64,000 nucleotides of DNA from Bacillus sp. F19. GTDB taxonomy: Bacteria > Bacillota > Bacilli > Bacillales > Bacillaceae. Within the stretch, counting starts at the first letter, position 1. Each line of letters opens with the position of its first letter. Below are positions 44,112 to 53,828 of this stretch, piece after piece. The DNA is taken from positions 1,886,001-1,950,000 of the forward strand of contig CP085710.1 of the NCBI GenBank assembly GCA_023823795.1. Direction: 5' to 3'. Below the pieces are notes generated by a model, which was not told the origin of the DNA, made no database searches, and saw only the letters and a list, made by a program, of their open reading frames with translations. Made by a program: the position numbers and the translations under genes.

Positions 44112-44606
44112 TTACTCAATTATTATTTCTCTTGTGTTTGTAATAGGGTTATCCCTGTTGCTGCCATCACCATAATAAAGGGTAACAGGTCCTTCGTCAG
44201 TCAGCGGTTTCCCATTTTTACTGAATCCAAGGATGAGGGCTGATGCTTCCTCCAGTGTCATTCTAACCTCTCCTTGATTGGTTTTAAATACAGCATATTC
44301 AGCTGTTGGAGCAGGCTCGGCATTTCTTAGGAAAGGAAGCAGCGGAATTCCGAAAGTTCCGTTTAAGATTCTTTCTTTTTCGGTGCGCTTTTCGTTTTTG
44401 CTGTCTGGGAGCTTTGCTCCTTCGCGTATTTCCTGGTCCCAGTGTTTTGAGACGGCCTTCGTATACTCTTCTAGTTCGTTTCTCTCTTTGTTATTCTCAT
44501 CAAAATAAACAGTCAGATCGACTTTTCTGTCGTCAAAAATCCATACACCGGGATCCAGTGTGATTGGAAAGGCGATATTTCCTTTTATCATAATGATTGA
44601 GTGCAT
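44112..44606 (-). CDS. ylaL: YlaL-like protein
   Basis: 164 residues from ATG 44606, behind AAAGGACG. It begins MHSIIMIKGNIAFPITLDPG and has VDLTVYFDENN, then EYAVFKTNQGEVRMTLEEA near the C-terminus. Soluble; position between ylaK and the glutaminase supports YlaL. Function is not established. It diverges from glsA. Confidence 0.7.
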   Translation of the reverse strand: MHSIIMIKGNIAFPITLDPGVWIFDDRKVDLTVYFDENNKERNELEEYTKAVSKHWDQEIREGAKLPDSKNEKRTEKERILNGTFGIPLLPFLRNAEPAPTAEYAVFKTNQGEVRMTLEEASALILGFSKNGKPLTDEGPVTLYYGDGSNRDNPITNTREIIIE

Positions 44607-44631
44607 TGCTACACGTCCTTTCATAAAAAAT

Positions 44632-44645
44632 TATAAGCGCTTTCT
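44632..44645. promoter_or_regulatory. Possible cre site between ylaL and glsA
   Basis: TATAAGCGCTTTCT matches the cre consensus at 12 of 14 positions. It lies about 80 bp before the glsA start. Confidence 0.35.
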
Positions 44646-44723
44646 GTGATTTTGTCATGGGGGTCATTGGCATGAAGTTTGGGCAAACTAACACCTCATA
44701 CTGAAAGAAGAGGTGAACGGGTC

Positions 44724-45653
44724 ATGCCATGTCAAACTAACGAAGAGCTTGAGCGGCTTGTGAGCATTGCGAGGGAGGTTACGAAGGAAGGAAAGATAGC
44801 TGACTATATTCCCGCACTTGGCGAAGCAGATCAAAATGATTTGTCTGTTGCGATTTATCATGTTGAAAACACATGTATGTCAGCAGGGGATATTGAAAAA
44901 AGCTTTACCCTGCAAAGTATATCAAAAGTGCTGACTCTTGCACTTGTGCTAATGGATCATGGTGAATCCTTTGTGTTTGATAGAGTGGGCATGGAGCCGA
45001 CGGGAGATCCGTTTAACTCAATCGTCAAGCTTGAAACTCATGAAAATCAGCGGCCGCTTAATCCGATGATCAACGCAGGCGCTCTTGCGGTTACGAATAT
45101 GATTAAAGGATCTGACAAGGAAGAAAAATTATCCCGTTTTTTAGCATTCACAAAAGAATTAACCTTCAATAAAGATATTAAAGTCTGTCATGAAATAGCT
45201 TCTTCTGAATTTGAAAATGCGTGGCTGAACCGGTCACTTTGCTACTTCATGAAGAAAGACGGAATCATTGACGGTGATGTTGAGGACTTAATTGATTTAT
45301 ATTCAAAGCAATGTGCCCTACAAATGCACAGTCTCGATCTTGCAAAAATCGGAGCAGTCTTCGCTCTTGACGGCAAGCATCCTCAAACAGAAAAACAAAT
45401 TATCCCCAAAGATATTGCCCGTATTTGCAAAACGTTTATGGTGACATGCGGAATGTACAATGCATCAGGGGAATTTGCAATAAAAGTTGGAATACCTGCT
45501 AAAAGCGGAGTATCAGGAGGTATTATGGGAATCGTGCCTTATCATTTTGGAATCGGAATTTTTGGACCATCTCTTGATAAAAAAGGGAACAGTATTGCAG
45601 GCATTAAGCTACTTCATCTTTTGTCTGAAAAGTATGAATTGAGCATTTTCTGA
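44724..45653 (+). CDS. glsA: Glutaminase A
   Basis: Hydrolyses glutamine to glutamate and ammonia; beta-lactamase-like serine enzyme. ATG 44724, behind AAGAGGTGAAC, gives 309 residues, the same as GlsA2 (YlaM) of B. subtilis. The catalytic SxxK is in TLQSISKV. Other motifs are PTGDPFNS, LNPMINAGAL, FMVTCGMYNASGEFAIKVG and KSGVSGGIMG. An in-frame ATG at 44679 has no ribosome site. Confidence 0.94.
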   Translation: MPCQTNEELERLVSIAREVTKEGKIADYIPALGEADQNDLSVAIYHVENTCMSAGDIEKSFTLQSISKVLTLALVLMDHGESFVFDRVGMEPTGDPFNSIVKLETHENQRPLNPMINAGALAVTNMIKGSDKEEKLSRFLAFTKELTFNKDIKVCHEIASSEFENAWLNRSLCYFMKKDGIIDGDVEDLIDLYSKQCALQMHSLDLAKIGAVFALDGKHPQTEKQIIPKDIARICKTFMVTCGMYNASGEFAIKVGIPAKSGVSGGIMGIVPYHFGIGIFGPSLDKKGNSIAGIKLLHLLSEKYELSIF

Positions 45654-45777
45654 TGTATCTTTGTCCGGGAACAAGTTCACTTAAGAATAACACCTTGTTT
45701 TTTCTTGATTTTTTACTGTTTTCACTATAATATTAATAGATAGATTAGGGTATTCGCTCGGGAACGGAGGGGTTCAA

Positions 45778-46059
45778 TTGGCGTCTGAGATTGCAATTGA
45801 TCATCGAGAAAAAGCACTTGCGCTCTTAAAGGCAGATGCTGATAAAATTACGAAGCTGATTCAAGTCCAAATGGACAATTTGACGATGCCTCAATGTCCT
45901 CTTTATGAAGAGGTTTTAGATACACAAATGTTTGGATTATCAAGAGAAATTGATTTTGCCGTCAGGCTTAATCTGATTGATGAACGTGAAGGAAAAGTAA
46001 TCCTTGACACACTCGAAAGAGAAATGTCGGCATTGCATGAAGCGTTCACAAAGAAATAA
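45778..46059 (+). CDS. ylaN: YlaN family protein
   Basis: 93 residues, all helical and acidic: [20 protein letters not shown] and [20 protein letters not shown]. YlaN is required under iron limitation in B. subtilis and is reported to bind Fur and relieve its repression. TTG start behind GGAGGGG. Promoter-like TATAAT near 45727. Strong terminator after the stop. Confidence 0.92.
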   Translation: MASEIAIDHREKALALLKADADKITKLIQVQMDNLTMPQCPLYEEVLDTQMFGLSREIDFAVRLNLIDEREGKVILDTLEREMSALHEAFTKK

Positions 46060-46063
46060 CAAT

Positions 46064-46102
46064 AAAACTCAAACTGTTCATTTAGACAGTTTGAGTTTTT
46101 TT
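46064..46102 (+). terminator. ylaN terminator
   Basis: AAAACTCAAACTGT and ACAGTTTGAGTTTT pair, then TTT. Confidence 0.92.
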
Positions 46103-46439
46103 ATAAAGCACTTATCGTAAACTTTGCTGTTTTCACCAGTCAGTAATAAATCTGCTTTTGCATTTTCATGAAATAGGACACGAATGGATCTGCCGTAAAA
46201 AACTTCTGCGTAAAAAACAATTTATGCGAAAACAGCATATTATTAGCCGTAAAACAAACCATAACAAAAGACCTACATACTTTTTTAACTTGTTTGCGCA
46301 CGTTTGCCGGGTTACCATAAGGCGTGCGTTCGGAAGAAGAAAACATAATGGAAGGAATTTTCGCTTAAATCTCGAATTTCTAACTAGGAAAATAAAATCA
46401 TCCAGAATGCAGCAACAAGTCACGATAGGAAGCGATAAA
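46103..46439. other. Gap before ftsW
   Basis: Lys/Arg-rich open frames cross this stretch, including one in frame with ftsW (from 46158), but none has a ribosome site or resembles a known protein. A GCCGTAAAA sequence recurs at 46191 and 46246. I see no terminator or known riboswitch. Confidence 0.4.
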
Positions 46440-47642
46440 ATGATAAAAAAAATTCTAAAATCATATGATTATTCACTACTTCTTGCTGTTATCCTCTTAT
46501 GCGGGTTTGGTCTCGTGATGGTGTACAGTTCAAGTATGATTTCTGCCGTTGCCAGGTGGGGCTATGAAAGTGATCACTTTTTCCAAAGGCAGGCAATTTT
46601 TATTGCACTGGGGTTTGTGGCCCTTCTAATTACCATGTTCTTTCCTTACAGAGCTTATTTAAATCCTTTTTTTATCAGGGGCGTAGTCATGCTTTCCATC
46701 CTGATGCTCCTTGCTATTTTCGTATTCGGCTCTGTTGCAGGCGGTGCAAGAAGCTGGTTTTCGCTGTTCGGATTTAAGCTTCAGCCGGCAGAATTTGTAA
46801 AGCTCAGCGTCATCCTTTATCTTGCAGCGGTGTACGAAAAAAAACAATCCTACATTGATCATTTCGGAAGAGGTGTGCTGCCTCCCATTATTTTTACAGG
46901 GTTTATATGTGTACTGATTATCCTCCAGCCTGACATTGGCTCGGCATCTATCATTGGCATGATTGCTCTTTCAATGGTCGTTTGTTCGGGACTTGGCATG
47001 AAAAATATTTTCAAGCTTATTATATTGGGGCTTGCCGGTCTTGTAGCGATCAGCCCTTTAGTTTTGCTGAAATGGGACAAGATTTTTACAACAGAGCGGG
47101 TCAGCCGGTTTGTAGGATTTATGGATCCTTTCGGAGATGCAGCGGACTCGGGCTTCCATTTAATAAATTCTTATTATGCCATTGGTTCTGGCGGATTGAC
47201 TGGGCTTGGCCTAGGGGAAAGCGTTCAAAAATACGGCTATTTGCCTGAATCGCACACAGATTTTATTCTGGCAATCATCTCTGAAGAGCTGGGGATATTT
47301 GGAGTGGCGTTTGTCCTGATCCTACTTGCTTTTATCGTGCTGAAAGGTTTGCACATTGCCAGAAACTGTGAAGATGCATTTGGAACGCTGCTTGCAATTG
47401 GCATTTCAAGTATGATTGGTATACAGACAGCGATTAACGTTGGAGGAGTAACGGGGCTGTTGCCAATCACAGGAGTTACGCTTCCATTTATCAGCTACGG
47501 AGGCTCTTCTATGATCCTATTAATGCTTTCAATGGGGATTCTCATTAACATCTCCATGTTTATTAAATACCGGGCTACCTATCAGAAGACTGAACCTAAG
47601 CCGGTAAGTGAAATACACGGAAATACAGTCCCATTTCAATAG
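46440..47642 (+). CDS. ftsW: Peptidoglycan glycosyltransferase FtsW
   Basis: SEDS-family membrane enzyme that polymerises septal peptidoglycan with a class B PBP. ATG 46440, behind TAGGAAG, gives 400 residues, close to B. subtilis FtsW. About ten helices; signatures are YDYSLLLAVILLCGFGLVMV, LQPDIGSASIIGM, GLGLGESVQKYGYLPESHTD (with the catalytic Asp region) and GVTLPFISYGGSSM. A frame extension to 46158 would add 94 basic residues and is rejected. pycA follows. Confidence 0.93.
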   Translation: MIKKILKSYDYSLLLAVILLCGFGLVMVYSSSMISAVARWGYESDHFFQRQAIFIALGFVALLITMFFPYRAYLNPFFIRGVVMLSILMLLAIFVFGSVAGGARSWFSLFGFKLQPAEFVKLSVILYLAAVYEKKQSYIDHFGRGVLPPIIFTGFICVLIILQPDIGSASIIGMIALSMVVCSGLGMKNIFKLIILGLAGLVAISPLVLLKWDKIFTTERVSRFVGFMDPFGDAADSGFHLINSYYAIGSGGLTGLGLGESVQKYGYLPESHTDFILAIISEELGIFGVAFVLILLAFIVLKGLHIARNCEDAFGTLLAIGISSMIGIQTAINVGGVTGLLPITGVTLPFISYGGSSMILLMLSMGILINISMFIKYRATYQKTEPKPVSEIHGNTVPFQ

Positions 47643-47648
47643 AATAAA

Positions 47649-47679
47649 AGTGTTATACTAATTATAAATGTGTTATACT
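47649..47679 (+). promoter_or_regulatory. Two CcpN-like boxes at the pycA promoter
   Basis: AGTGTTATACT (47649-47659) and TGTGTTATACT (47669-47679), 20 bp apart; the second fits TRTGHYATAYW fully and the first misses one position. The second also reads as an extended -10 (TGTGT-TATACT), so it may be the promoter itself, with or without CcpN control. Confidence 0.5.
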
Positions 47680-47717
47680 TTTAGTGATGCAAGTGATGAA
47701 GCTTAAGGAGGATTCGT

Positions 47718-50700
47718 ATGTCGCAGAAAAACATTCAGAAAATACTTGTTGCAAACCGCGGTGAAATTGCCATCCGTGTATTCCGTGCCTGCACGGAGCT
47801 TAATATCCGGACAGTAGCTATCTATTCTAAAGAAGATTCAGGATCGTTTCACCGGTACAAAGCAGACGAAGCATACATAGTTGGCGAAGGGAAAAAACCG
47901 ATCGATGCTTATTTGGATATTGATGGCATTATTGAGATTGCCAAAGCCAATCATGTGGATGCCATCCATCCTGGCTATGGATTTTTATCGGAAAATATTC
48001 ACTTTGCGAGAAGATGCGAGGAAGAGGGAATCATCTTCATTGGCCCAAAATCCAAGCATCTCGATATGTTTGGGGACAAAGTTAAAGCAAGAAAGCAGGC
48101 GGAGCTTGCAAATATTCCGGTCATTCCGGGCAGCAACGGACCTGTGCAAAGCTTAGAGGATGTTGTAGAGTTTGGCCGTGAAAATGGCTATCCTTTCATA
48201 ATTAAAGCTTCACTTGGAGGCGGCGGACGCGGCATGAGAATTGTGCGCAGCGCTGCAGCTGTTAAAGAATCCTATGAACGTGCCAAATCTGAAGCGAAAG
48301 CTGCATTTGGCAACGATGAAGTTTACGTTGAGAAGCTAATTGAAAACCCTAAGCACATTGAAGTGCAAATTATTGGTGATGAACACGGCAATATCATTCA
48401 TTTGTATGAACGTGATTGTTCCGTGCAAAGACGTCATCAAAAAGTGGTTGAAGTAGCTCCAAGCGTCTCTGTTGATGAAAAATTAAGACAAGACATTTGT
48501 GATGCTGCCGTTAAACTGATGAACAAAGTTGATTATGTAAACGCAGGAACCGTGGAATTTTTAGTTGCAAAAGGAGAGTATTACTTCATTGAAGTCAACC
48601 CGCGTGTTCAAGTAGAACATACGATTACCGAAATGGTCACAGGAATTGATATTGTACAGACTCAAATTATGGTCGCAGAAGGCTATCCCCTACACGGAGA
48701 AAAAATTGGCATTCCTGCACAAGATCAAATCAGAGTAACAGGCTATGCCATTCAATCAAGGGTTACAACAGAAGATCCGCTGAATAATTTTATGCCGGAT
48801 ACTGGGAAAATCATGGCTTATCGCTCAGGCGGGGGCTTTGGAGTAAGGCTTGATGCAGGGAACGGATTCCAGGGAGCTGTTATCACTCCGCATTATGATT
48901 CATTGCTCGTTAAGCTTTCGACACAGGCACTGACGTTTGAACAGGCTGCTGCAAAAATGATCAGAAACTTAAGGGAATTCAGAATCAGAGGAATTAAAAC
49001 CAATATTCCATTTTTAGAAAATGTCATCAAACATGAGAAATTCATGTCAGGTGAATACGATACATCTTTTATTGATTCATCACCAGAGCTATTCGTATTT
49101 TCAAAGAAAAAAGACCGCGGAACGAAAATGCTTTCCTACATTGGAAATGTAACAGTTAATGGCTTCCCGGGCATTGAAAAGAAAAAGAAGCCGGTCTTTG
49201 ATAAACTTTACATTCCTAAAGTTAAGCTTTCAGAGCCGATTCCAAGCGGAACAAAGCAGATTCTTGACGAACAGGGTCCGGAAGGTCTTGTGAAATGGCT
49301 GAAAGAGCAAAATGAAGTGCTATTAACAGATACTACGTTCCGTGACGCTCACCAATCGCTGCTTGCAACACGCTTAAGAACAAATGACATCAAACATATT
49401 GCGGAACCTACGGCAAGACTTCTGCCTAATTTATTTTCGCTTGAAATGTGGGGCGGAGCAACATTTGATGTAGCATACCGTTTTTTAAAAGAAGATCCTT
49501 GGGACAGACTTCTCACGGTCAGAAAACAAGTTCCGAATATTCTCCTGCAAATGCTGCTTCGTGCATCTAACGCAGTAGGCTATAAAAATTATCCGGATAA
49601 TGTTATTGAAGAATTTGTGGAGAAGTCCTCCTATGCAGGAATAGATGTATTCCGTATTTTCGACAGCTTGAATTGGGTTGAAGGAATGCGGCCTGCGATT
49701 GAAGCGGTCAGAAAATCAAATAAAATTGCTGAGGCTGCGATCTGCTATACCGGAGATATTTTAGATCCATCCCGCAGAAAGTATGATCTTGAATACTATA
49801 AAAATCTTGCTAAAGAACTCGAAGAATCAGGTTCTCATATCTTAGGAATTAAAGATATGGCAGGATTGCTTAAGCCGCAGGCTGCTTATGACTTAATTTC
49901 TGCTTTAAAGGAAACAATTTCGATTCCTATTCACCTGCACACACATGATACGAGCGGAAATGGTATTTTCACTTATGCAAAAGCAATTGAAGCGGGAGTA
50001 GATGTGGTGGATGTAGCAGTAAGCTCAATGTCCGGCTTAACTTCACAGCCGAGCGCCAATTCTCTCTATCATGCTCTTCAAGGAATGGACCATCGGCCAA
50101 AAGCAGATATTGAAGCATTAGAAGAGCTGTCTCAATATTGGGAAGGCGTGCGCCACTACTATCAGGATTTTGAGAGCGGAATGAATTCTCCTCACTCAGA
50201 AGTTTACATGCATGAAATGCCGGGAGGACAATACAGCAATCTTCAGCAGCAGGCAAAAGCTGTCGGACTTGATGACCGCTGGAACGAAGTCAAAGAAATG
50301 TATCGCCGCGTAAATGATCTGTTCGGAGATATAGTCAAGGTAACACCTTCTTCGAAAGTAGTCGGCGACATGGCCCTCTTTATGGTCCAGAATAATTTGA
50401 TAGAAGACGATATTTATGAGCGGGGAGAAACGCTTGATTTCCCTGATTCCGTTGTTGAATTATTTGAAGGATACCTTGGACAGCCTCACGGAGGTTTTCC
50501 AAAAGAGCTTCAGCGCATTATCTTAAAAGGCCGTGAGCCTATTTTGGTCAGACCTGGTGAATTATTGGAGCCGGTTAACTTCAAAGCATTGAAGGAAGAG
50601 CTTTTCCAAAGCTTAAACAGACAAGTGACAAGTTTTGATGCTATAGCGCATGCACTATATCCAAAAGTGTTCATGGACTACACAAAGACATTTGAACAAT

Positions 50701-51161
50701 TTGGAGATATTTCAGTTCTCGATACGCCAACCTTCTTATATGGAATGAGACTTGGCGAAGAAATTGAAGTTGAAATTGAACAGGGGAAAACATTAATTGT
50801 AAAGCTTGTTTCAATTGGGGAGCCTCAGCCTGATGGAACACGTGTTGTCTACTTTGAATTAAACGGTCAGCCTCGTGAGGTCATTATTCGTGATGAAAGC
50901 ATTAAAGCTACGATCACAGCGAAAATGAAAGCTGATAAAGGCAATAAAGATCATATTGGGGCGACAATGCCTGGTACAGTCATCAAGGTTTTGGTTGAAA
51001 AGGGCGAAAAGGTCAGCAAGGGCGATCATTTGCTCCTGACTGAAGCGATGAAAATGGAAACGACCGTACAGGCGCCATTCTCAGGTACAATTAAGGATAT
51101 TCACGTATCGAACGGTGAAGCGATTCAAACTGGAGATTTATTAATTGAATTAACCCATTAA
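47718..51161 (+). CDS. pycA: Pyruvate carboxylase
   Basis: Biotin enzyme making oxaloacetate from pyruvate and bicarbonate with ATP, refilling the TCA cycle. 1147 residues. Order: biotin carboxylase domain (ANRGEIAIRVFRACTEL, GGGGRGMRIV, FIEVNPRVQVEHTITE), carboxyltransferase domain (TTFRDAHQSLLATRLRT, HTHDTSG) and C-terminal biotin domain with Lys1112 in EAMKMET. AAGGAGG precedes the ATG. Its product supports gluconeogenesis and amino-acid synthesis. Confidence 0.97.
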   Translation: MSQKNIQKILVANRGEIAIRVFRACTELNIRTVAIYSKEDSGSFHRYKADEAYIVGEGKKPIDAYLDIDGIIEIAKANHVDAIHPGYGFLSENIHFARRCEEEGIIFIGPKSKHLDMFGDKVKARKQAELANIPVIPGSNGPVQSLEDVVEFGRENGYPFIIKASLGGGGRGMRIVRSAAAVKESYERAKSEAKAAFGNDEVYVEKLIENPKHIEVQIIGDEHGNIIHLYERDCSVQRRHQKVVEVAPSVSVDEKLRQDICDAAVKLMNKVDYVNAGTVEFLVAKGEYYFIEVNPRVQVEHTITEMVTGIDIVQTQIMVAEGYPLHGEKIGIPAQDQIRVTGYAIQSRVTTEDPLNNFMPDTGKIMAYRSGGGFGVRLDAGNGFQGAVITPHYDSLLVKLSTQALTFEQAAAKMIRNLREFRIRGIKTNIPFLENVIKHEKFMSGEYDTSFIDSSPELFVFSKKKDRGTKMLSYIGNVTVNGFPGIEKKKKPVFDKLYIPKVKLSEPIPSGTKQILDEQGPEGLVKWLKEQNEVLLTDTTFRDAHQSLLATRLRTNDIKHIAEPTARLLPNLFSLEMWGGATFDVAYRFLKEDPWDRLLTVRKQVPNILLQMLLRASNAVGYKNYPDNVIEEFVEKSSYAGIDVFRIFDSLNWVEGMRPAIEAVRKSNKIAEAAICYTGDILDPSRRKYDLEYYKNLAKELEESGSHILGIKDMAGLLKPQAAYDLISALKETISIPIHLHTHDTSGNGIFTYAKAIEAGVDVVDVAVSSMSGLTSQPSANSLYHALQGMDHRPKADIEALEELSQYWEGVRHYYQDFESGMNSPHSEVYMHEMPGGQYSNLQQQAKAVGLDDRWNEVKEMYRRVNDLFGDIVKVTPSSKVVGDMALFMVQNNLIEDDIYERGETLDFPDSVVELFEGYLGQPHGGFPKELQRIILKGREPILVRPGELLEPVNFKALKEELFQSLNRQVTSFDAIAHALYPKVFMDYTKTFEQFGDISVLDTPTFLYGMRLGEEIEVEIEQGKTLIVKLVSIGEPQPDGTRVVYFELNGQPREVIIRDESIKATITAKMKADKGNKDHIGATMPGTVIKVLVEKGEKVSKGDHLLLTEAMKMETTVQAPFSGTIKDIHVSNGEAIQTGDLLIELTH

Positions 51162-51188
51162 AAAGACAGCCTACGGGCTGTCTTTTTT
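51161..51188 (+). terminator. pycA terminator
   Basis: AAAAGACAGC and GCTGTCTTTT pair around CTACGG, then TTTT. Confidence 0.9.
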
Positions 51189-51312
51189 TTGACTCTGCGG
51201 CTAAGTTCCATGGCCTATCCGTTTGGCGGCAGGATTGGCTAGGACTATCAAGAGCCTACAGTCGAACACAGCGAGCAAAGAAAGAGAGCCATAGAAATGT
51301 TTAAGGGTATGT

Positions 51313-51345
51313 AAAAAGAGGGGCGCACATGGCGTCCCTCTTTTT
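51313..51345. terminator. ctaA terminator (works on both strands)
   Basis: AAAAAGAGGGGCGC and GCGTCCCTCTTTTT pair around ACATG (one G-U). Confidence 0.85.
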
Positions 51346-52285
51346 AGATTACTTTTTTATTATCCTTATTCAATTGAGCCTGCCGGTTTATTTTATTTCT
51401 GCTTATAAGCAGGATGAAATAGCTGAGAACCCCGAAAAGACAAGAGATAATTAAAGCGTGGGCTAGTGCGACAGCCAAATTTAAACCGGTCAGTACTACT
51501 AGAGCTCCTGACACTACTTGCATGGAAATTAGCGCAAAAGCAATCATCCAGCCATAATAAACGACTTTTTGATGTTTATAGTATTTAAAAGCTTTGTAGG
51601 CAGCTATGGCAACCCAGATAAAGATTAATGCGGCCGCAAATCTGTGGCCCATTTGAATCCACTCATGCAGGGTGGCCGGAAGACCATATGTCCTGTTACT
51701 GCACATTGGCCAATTTGGGCATGCAAGACTTGCTTCTTTATGCCTTACAAATGCGCCGGTATACACAACAATATAGCAGTAGGATATAATGCCGATCATA
51801 TGAAACTTCATTCTTTTATCAATTATCAAGGATTCCGTATCAAACTTTTTATCTACTTCAAAAATAAGCAAAGTAAGAAGCAGAACGGATGCAAATGATA
51901 TAAGCGATATCCCGAAATGCAGGGCAAGAACAGCATCGGACTGTCCCCACTTAACTGCGGCAGCGCCAATCAATGCCTGCAGAACCAGGAAAAAGAATGA
52001 TAAAGCAGCAAGAAACTTTGTCTCGCGTTTATGTCCAATCAAAATCCATGATGAAACAGCTAATAGAAGGACGAGAATGCCTGCTAGCCCGCTTACAACC
52101 CGGTGACTGAGCTCAATGACAAGCTCAGGGGTAATCTCTGACGGAATCAGTTCGCCATGACATAGCGGCCAGGAATCGCCGCATCCTGCTCCGGATTCCG
52201 TTTTTGTAACTAAAGCTCCTCCTAAGAGTACGAGAAGCATAACGATAGATGTGAGCACGCCTAAACCTTTTAATGCTCGCTGCAA
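51344..52285 (-). CDS. ctaA: Heme A synthase
   Basis: Membrane enzyme that oxidises the C8 methyl of heme O to the heme A formyl group for cytochrome aa3. Eight hydrophobic helices in two four-helix halves. The periplasmic-side loop after helix 1 has [13 protein letters not shown], with the two conserved Cys, and the second half [12 protein letters not shown] 52285, behind AAGAAGGTG, is preferred (313 aa); a GTG at 52294 is embedded in that site. Divergent to ctaB. Confidence 0.93.
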   Translation of the reverse strand: MQRALKGLGVLTSIVMLLVLLGGALVTKTESGAGCGDSWPLCHGELIPSEITPELVIELSHRVVSGLAGILVLLLAVSSWILIGHKRETKFLAALSFFFLVLQALIGAAAVKWGQSDAVLALHFGISLISFASVLLLTLLIFEVDKKFDTESLIIDKRMKFHMIGIISYCYIVVYTGAFVRHKEASLACPNWPMCSNRTYGLPATLHEWIQMGHRFAAALIFIWVAIAAYKAFKYYKHQKVVYYGWMIAFALISMQVVSGALVVLTGLNLAVALAHALIISCLFGVLSYFILLISRNKINRQAQLNKDNKKVI

Positions 52286-52294
52286 GATGTTCAC

Positions 52295-52703
52295 CTTCTT
52301 ATTCGTAATAATGAGTTTATCTAAATCGACAAAAATCGAGGGCAGGCGCTTGATTTTAAAGCGGCAGCCTCAGCCGATCAGGCAACAAAAAACATGACTG
52401 ATATCATCTCTGTTTATTATAGTAGAAAAACAGGCACATTAATAAGGAATTATATGGGGGATTCTTCTGCCGATGTTTTTTTCGCAAAAGATTCCATAAT
52501 CTATAAAAAATTCCTAATAATTATGATAGAATGTTATCGTGGTCAAAAAGTTATGCCATCATTTTTTAGAGTATCAGTGAATGGGCTGCTTTTCAATTAA
52601 TTAACCTGTGCAGCTCATCTGCTTCACAATTTCGACATAACTTCTTCATAATTTGTTCACAAAACATTTGCTGATTATGGTTTAATATCAAGAAGGAAGC
52701 ATT
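52295..52703. other. ctaA-ctaB divergent control region
   Basis: About 400 bp, AT-rich, without a credible gene; an open frame at 52394-52600 has no ribosome site or recognisable sequence. TTCACAAAAC near 52659 resembles A/T-rich ResD-type contacts, and ResD controls this interval in B. subtilis. I could not define boxes with confidence. Confidence 0.35.
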
Positions 52704-52731
52704 TTGTAAATATTGTTTTATTTAGTATGAT
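52704..52731 (+). promoter_or_regulatory. ctaB promoter
   Basis: TTGTAA (52704-52709), 16-bp spacer, TATGAT (52726-52731). Confidence 0.6.
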
Positions 52732-52800
52732 ATAGAAAGTCTCCATCCTACAGAAGATTCTTTCTATTAGAAACAGAATTGAAAAGGAGGTCTATAAAAC

Positions 52801-53730
52801 GTGCCTGATTCAAGGACCTTATCAGAAACACATCTGAGCGGACACCGCCCGGAAGAAATCCATGAAACGACAGCTCTTAAAGACTTCTTAAGTCTCATTA
52901 AAATGGGAATTGTCAATTCTAACATGATTACTACCTTCACGGGACTGTGGCTTGCCTTGCATTTTACAGGACAAAGCTTTCTGCAGAATATAGATAGTGT
53001 TTTATTTGTTTTACTTGGTTCATCTTTAATTATTGCTGGTTCATGTGCCATTAATAACTTTTACGACCGTGATATTGATCATATCATGGAAAGAACAAAA
53101 ATGAGACCGACAGTTACAGGGAAAATGAACCCAATTCAGGCTTTGTGGATTGGTATTTTATTGCTTACGTTCGGCTTTATTCTTCTGCTGATGACAACTG
53201 TAACAGCCACGTTAATCGGGTTGATCGGCGTAATTACATACGTCTTTTTATATACAATGTGGACTAAACGCCATTATACACTGAACACTGTTGTAGGAAG
53301 TGTATCCGGTGCGGTTCCGCCGCTTATCGGCTGGGCTGCAATCGATGCTGACCTGAGTGTGATTGCTTGGGTATTGTTTATGATTATGTTCATATGGCAG
53401 CCTCCGCATTTTCTTGCTCTTGCAATGAAAAGAGTGGAAGAATACCGTGCTGCAGGCATTCCTATGCTGCCGGTCGTTCATGGTTTTGCCATTACAAAAA
53501 GGCAAATGATGGTTTGGGTGATCTGTCTCCTGCCTTTGCCGTTTTACTTATTTCAGCTCGGGGTTCCTTTCATTATTCTTGCAACTGCACTGAACATCGG
53601 GTGGCTTGTGCTTGCTTTATCTGGCATGAAGATGAAGGATGATCTGAAGTGGGCAAAGTGGATGTTTATTTATTCACTGAATTACTTAACGATCCTTTTT
53701 GTGGCGATGGTACTTTTCACGATCAACTAA
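52801..53730 (+). CDS. ctaB: Protoheme IX farnesyltransferase (heme O synthase)
   Basis: UbiA-family membrane prenyltransferase that makes heme O from heme B, feeding CtaA. 309 residues. The prenyl-diphosphate motif is [20 protein letters not shown] and the second Asp-rich region is in the helical C-half near [12 protein letters not shown] start behind AAAGGAGG. First of the ctaBCDEF genes; a 98-bp gap with small hairpins precedes ctaC. Confidence 0.94.
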   Translation: MPDSRTLSETHLSGHRPEEIHETTALKDFLSLIKMGIVNSNMITTFTGLWLALHFTGQSFLQNIDSVLFVLLGSSLIIAGSCAINNFYDRDIDHIMERTKMRPTVTGKMNPIQALWIGILLLTFGFILLLMTTVTATLIGLIGVITYVFLYTMWTKRHYTLNTVVGSVSGAVPPLIGWAAIDADLSVIAWVLFMIMFIWQPPHFLALAMKRVEEYRAAGIPMLPVVHGFAITKRQMMVWVICLLPLPFYLFQLGVPFIILATALNIGWLVLALSGMKMKDDLKWAKWMFIYSLNYLTILFVAMVLFTIN

Positions 53731-53828
53731 GTTAGAAATTCTTTCTTTTAGGAATTTACATAGAAGGAATTATCGATTCCTGTGAAACTACGGGAATTAA
53801 TTTACTGAAAGAGGGGTTTGATTTAGCT

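Noticed and set aside
46158-46439. 94-residue N-terminal extension of FtsW
   Set aside because: No ribosome site, unusual basic composition and no match to FtsW proteins, which start at the ATG at 46440.
52394-52600. 68-aa frame between ctaA and ctaB
   Set aside because: No ribosome site and no recognisable sequence; it lies in a regulatory gap.
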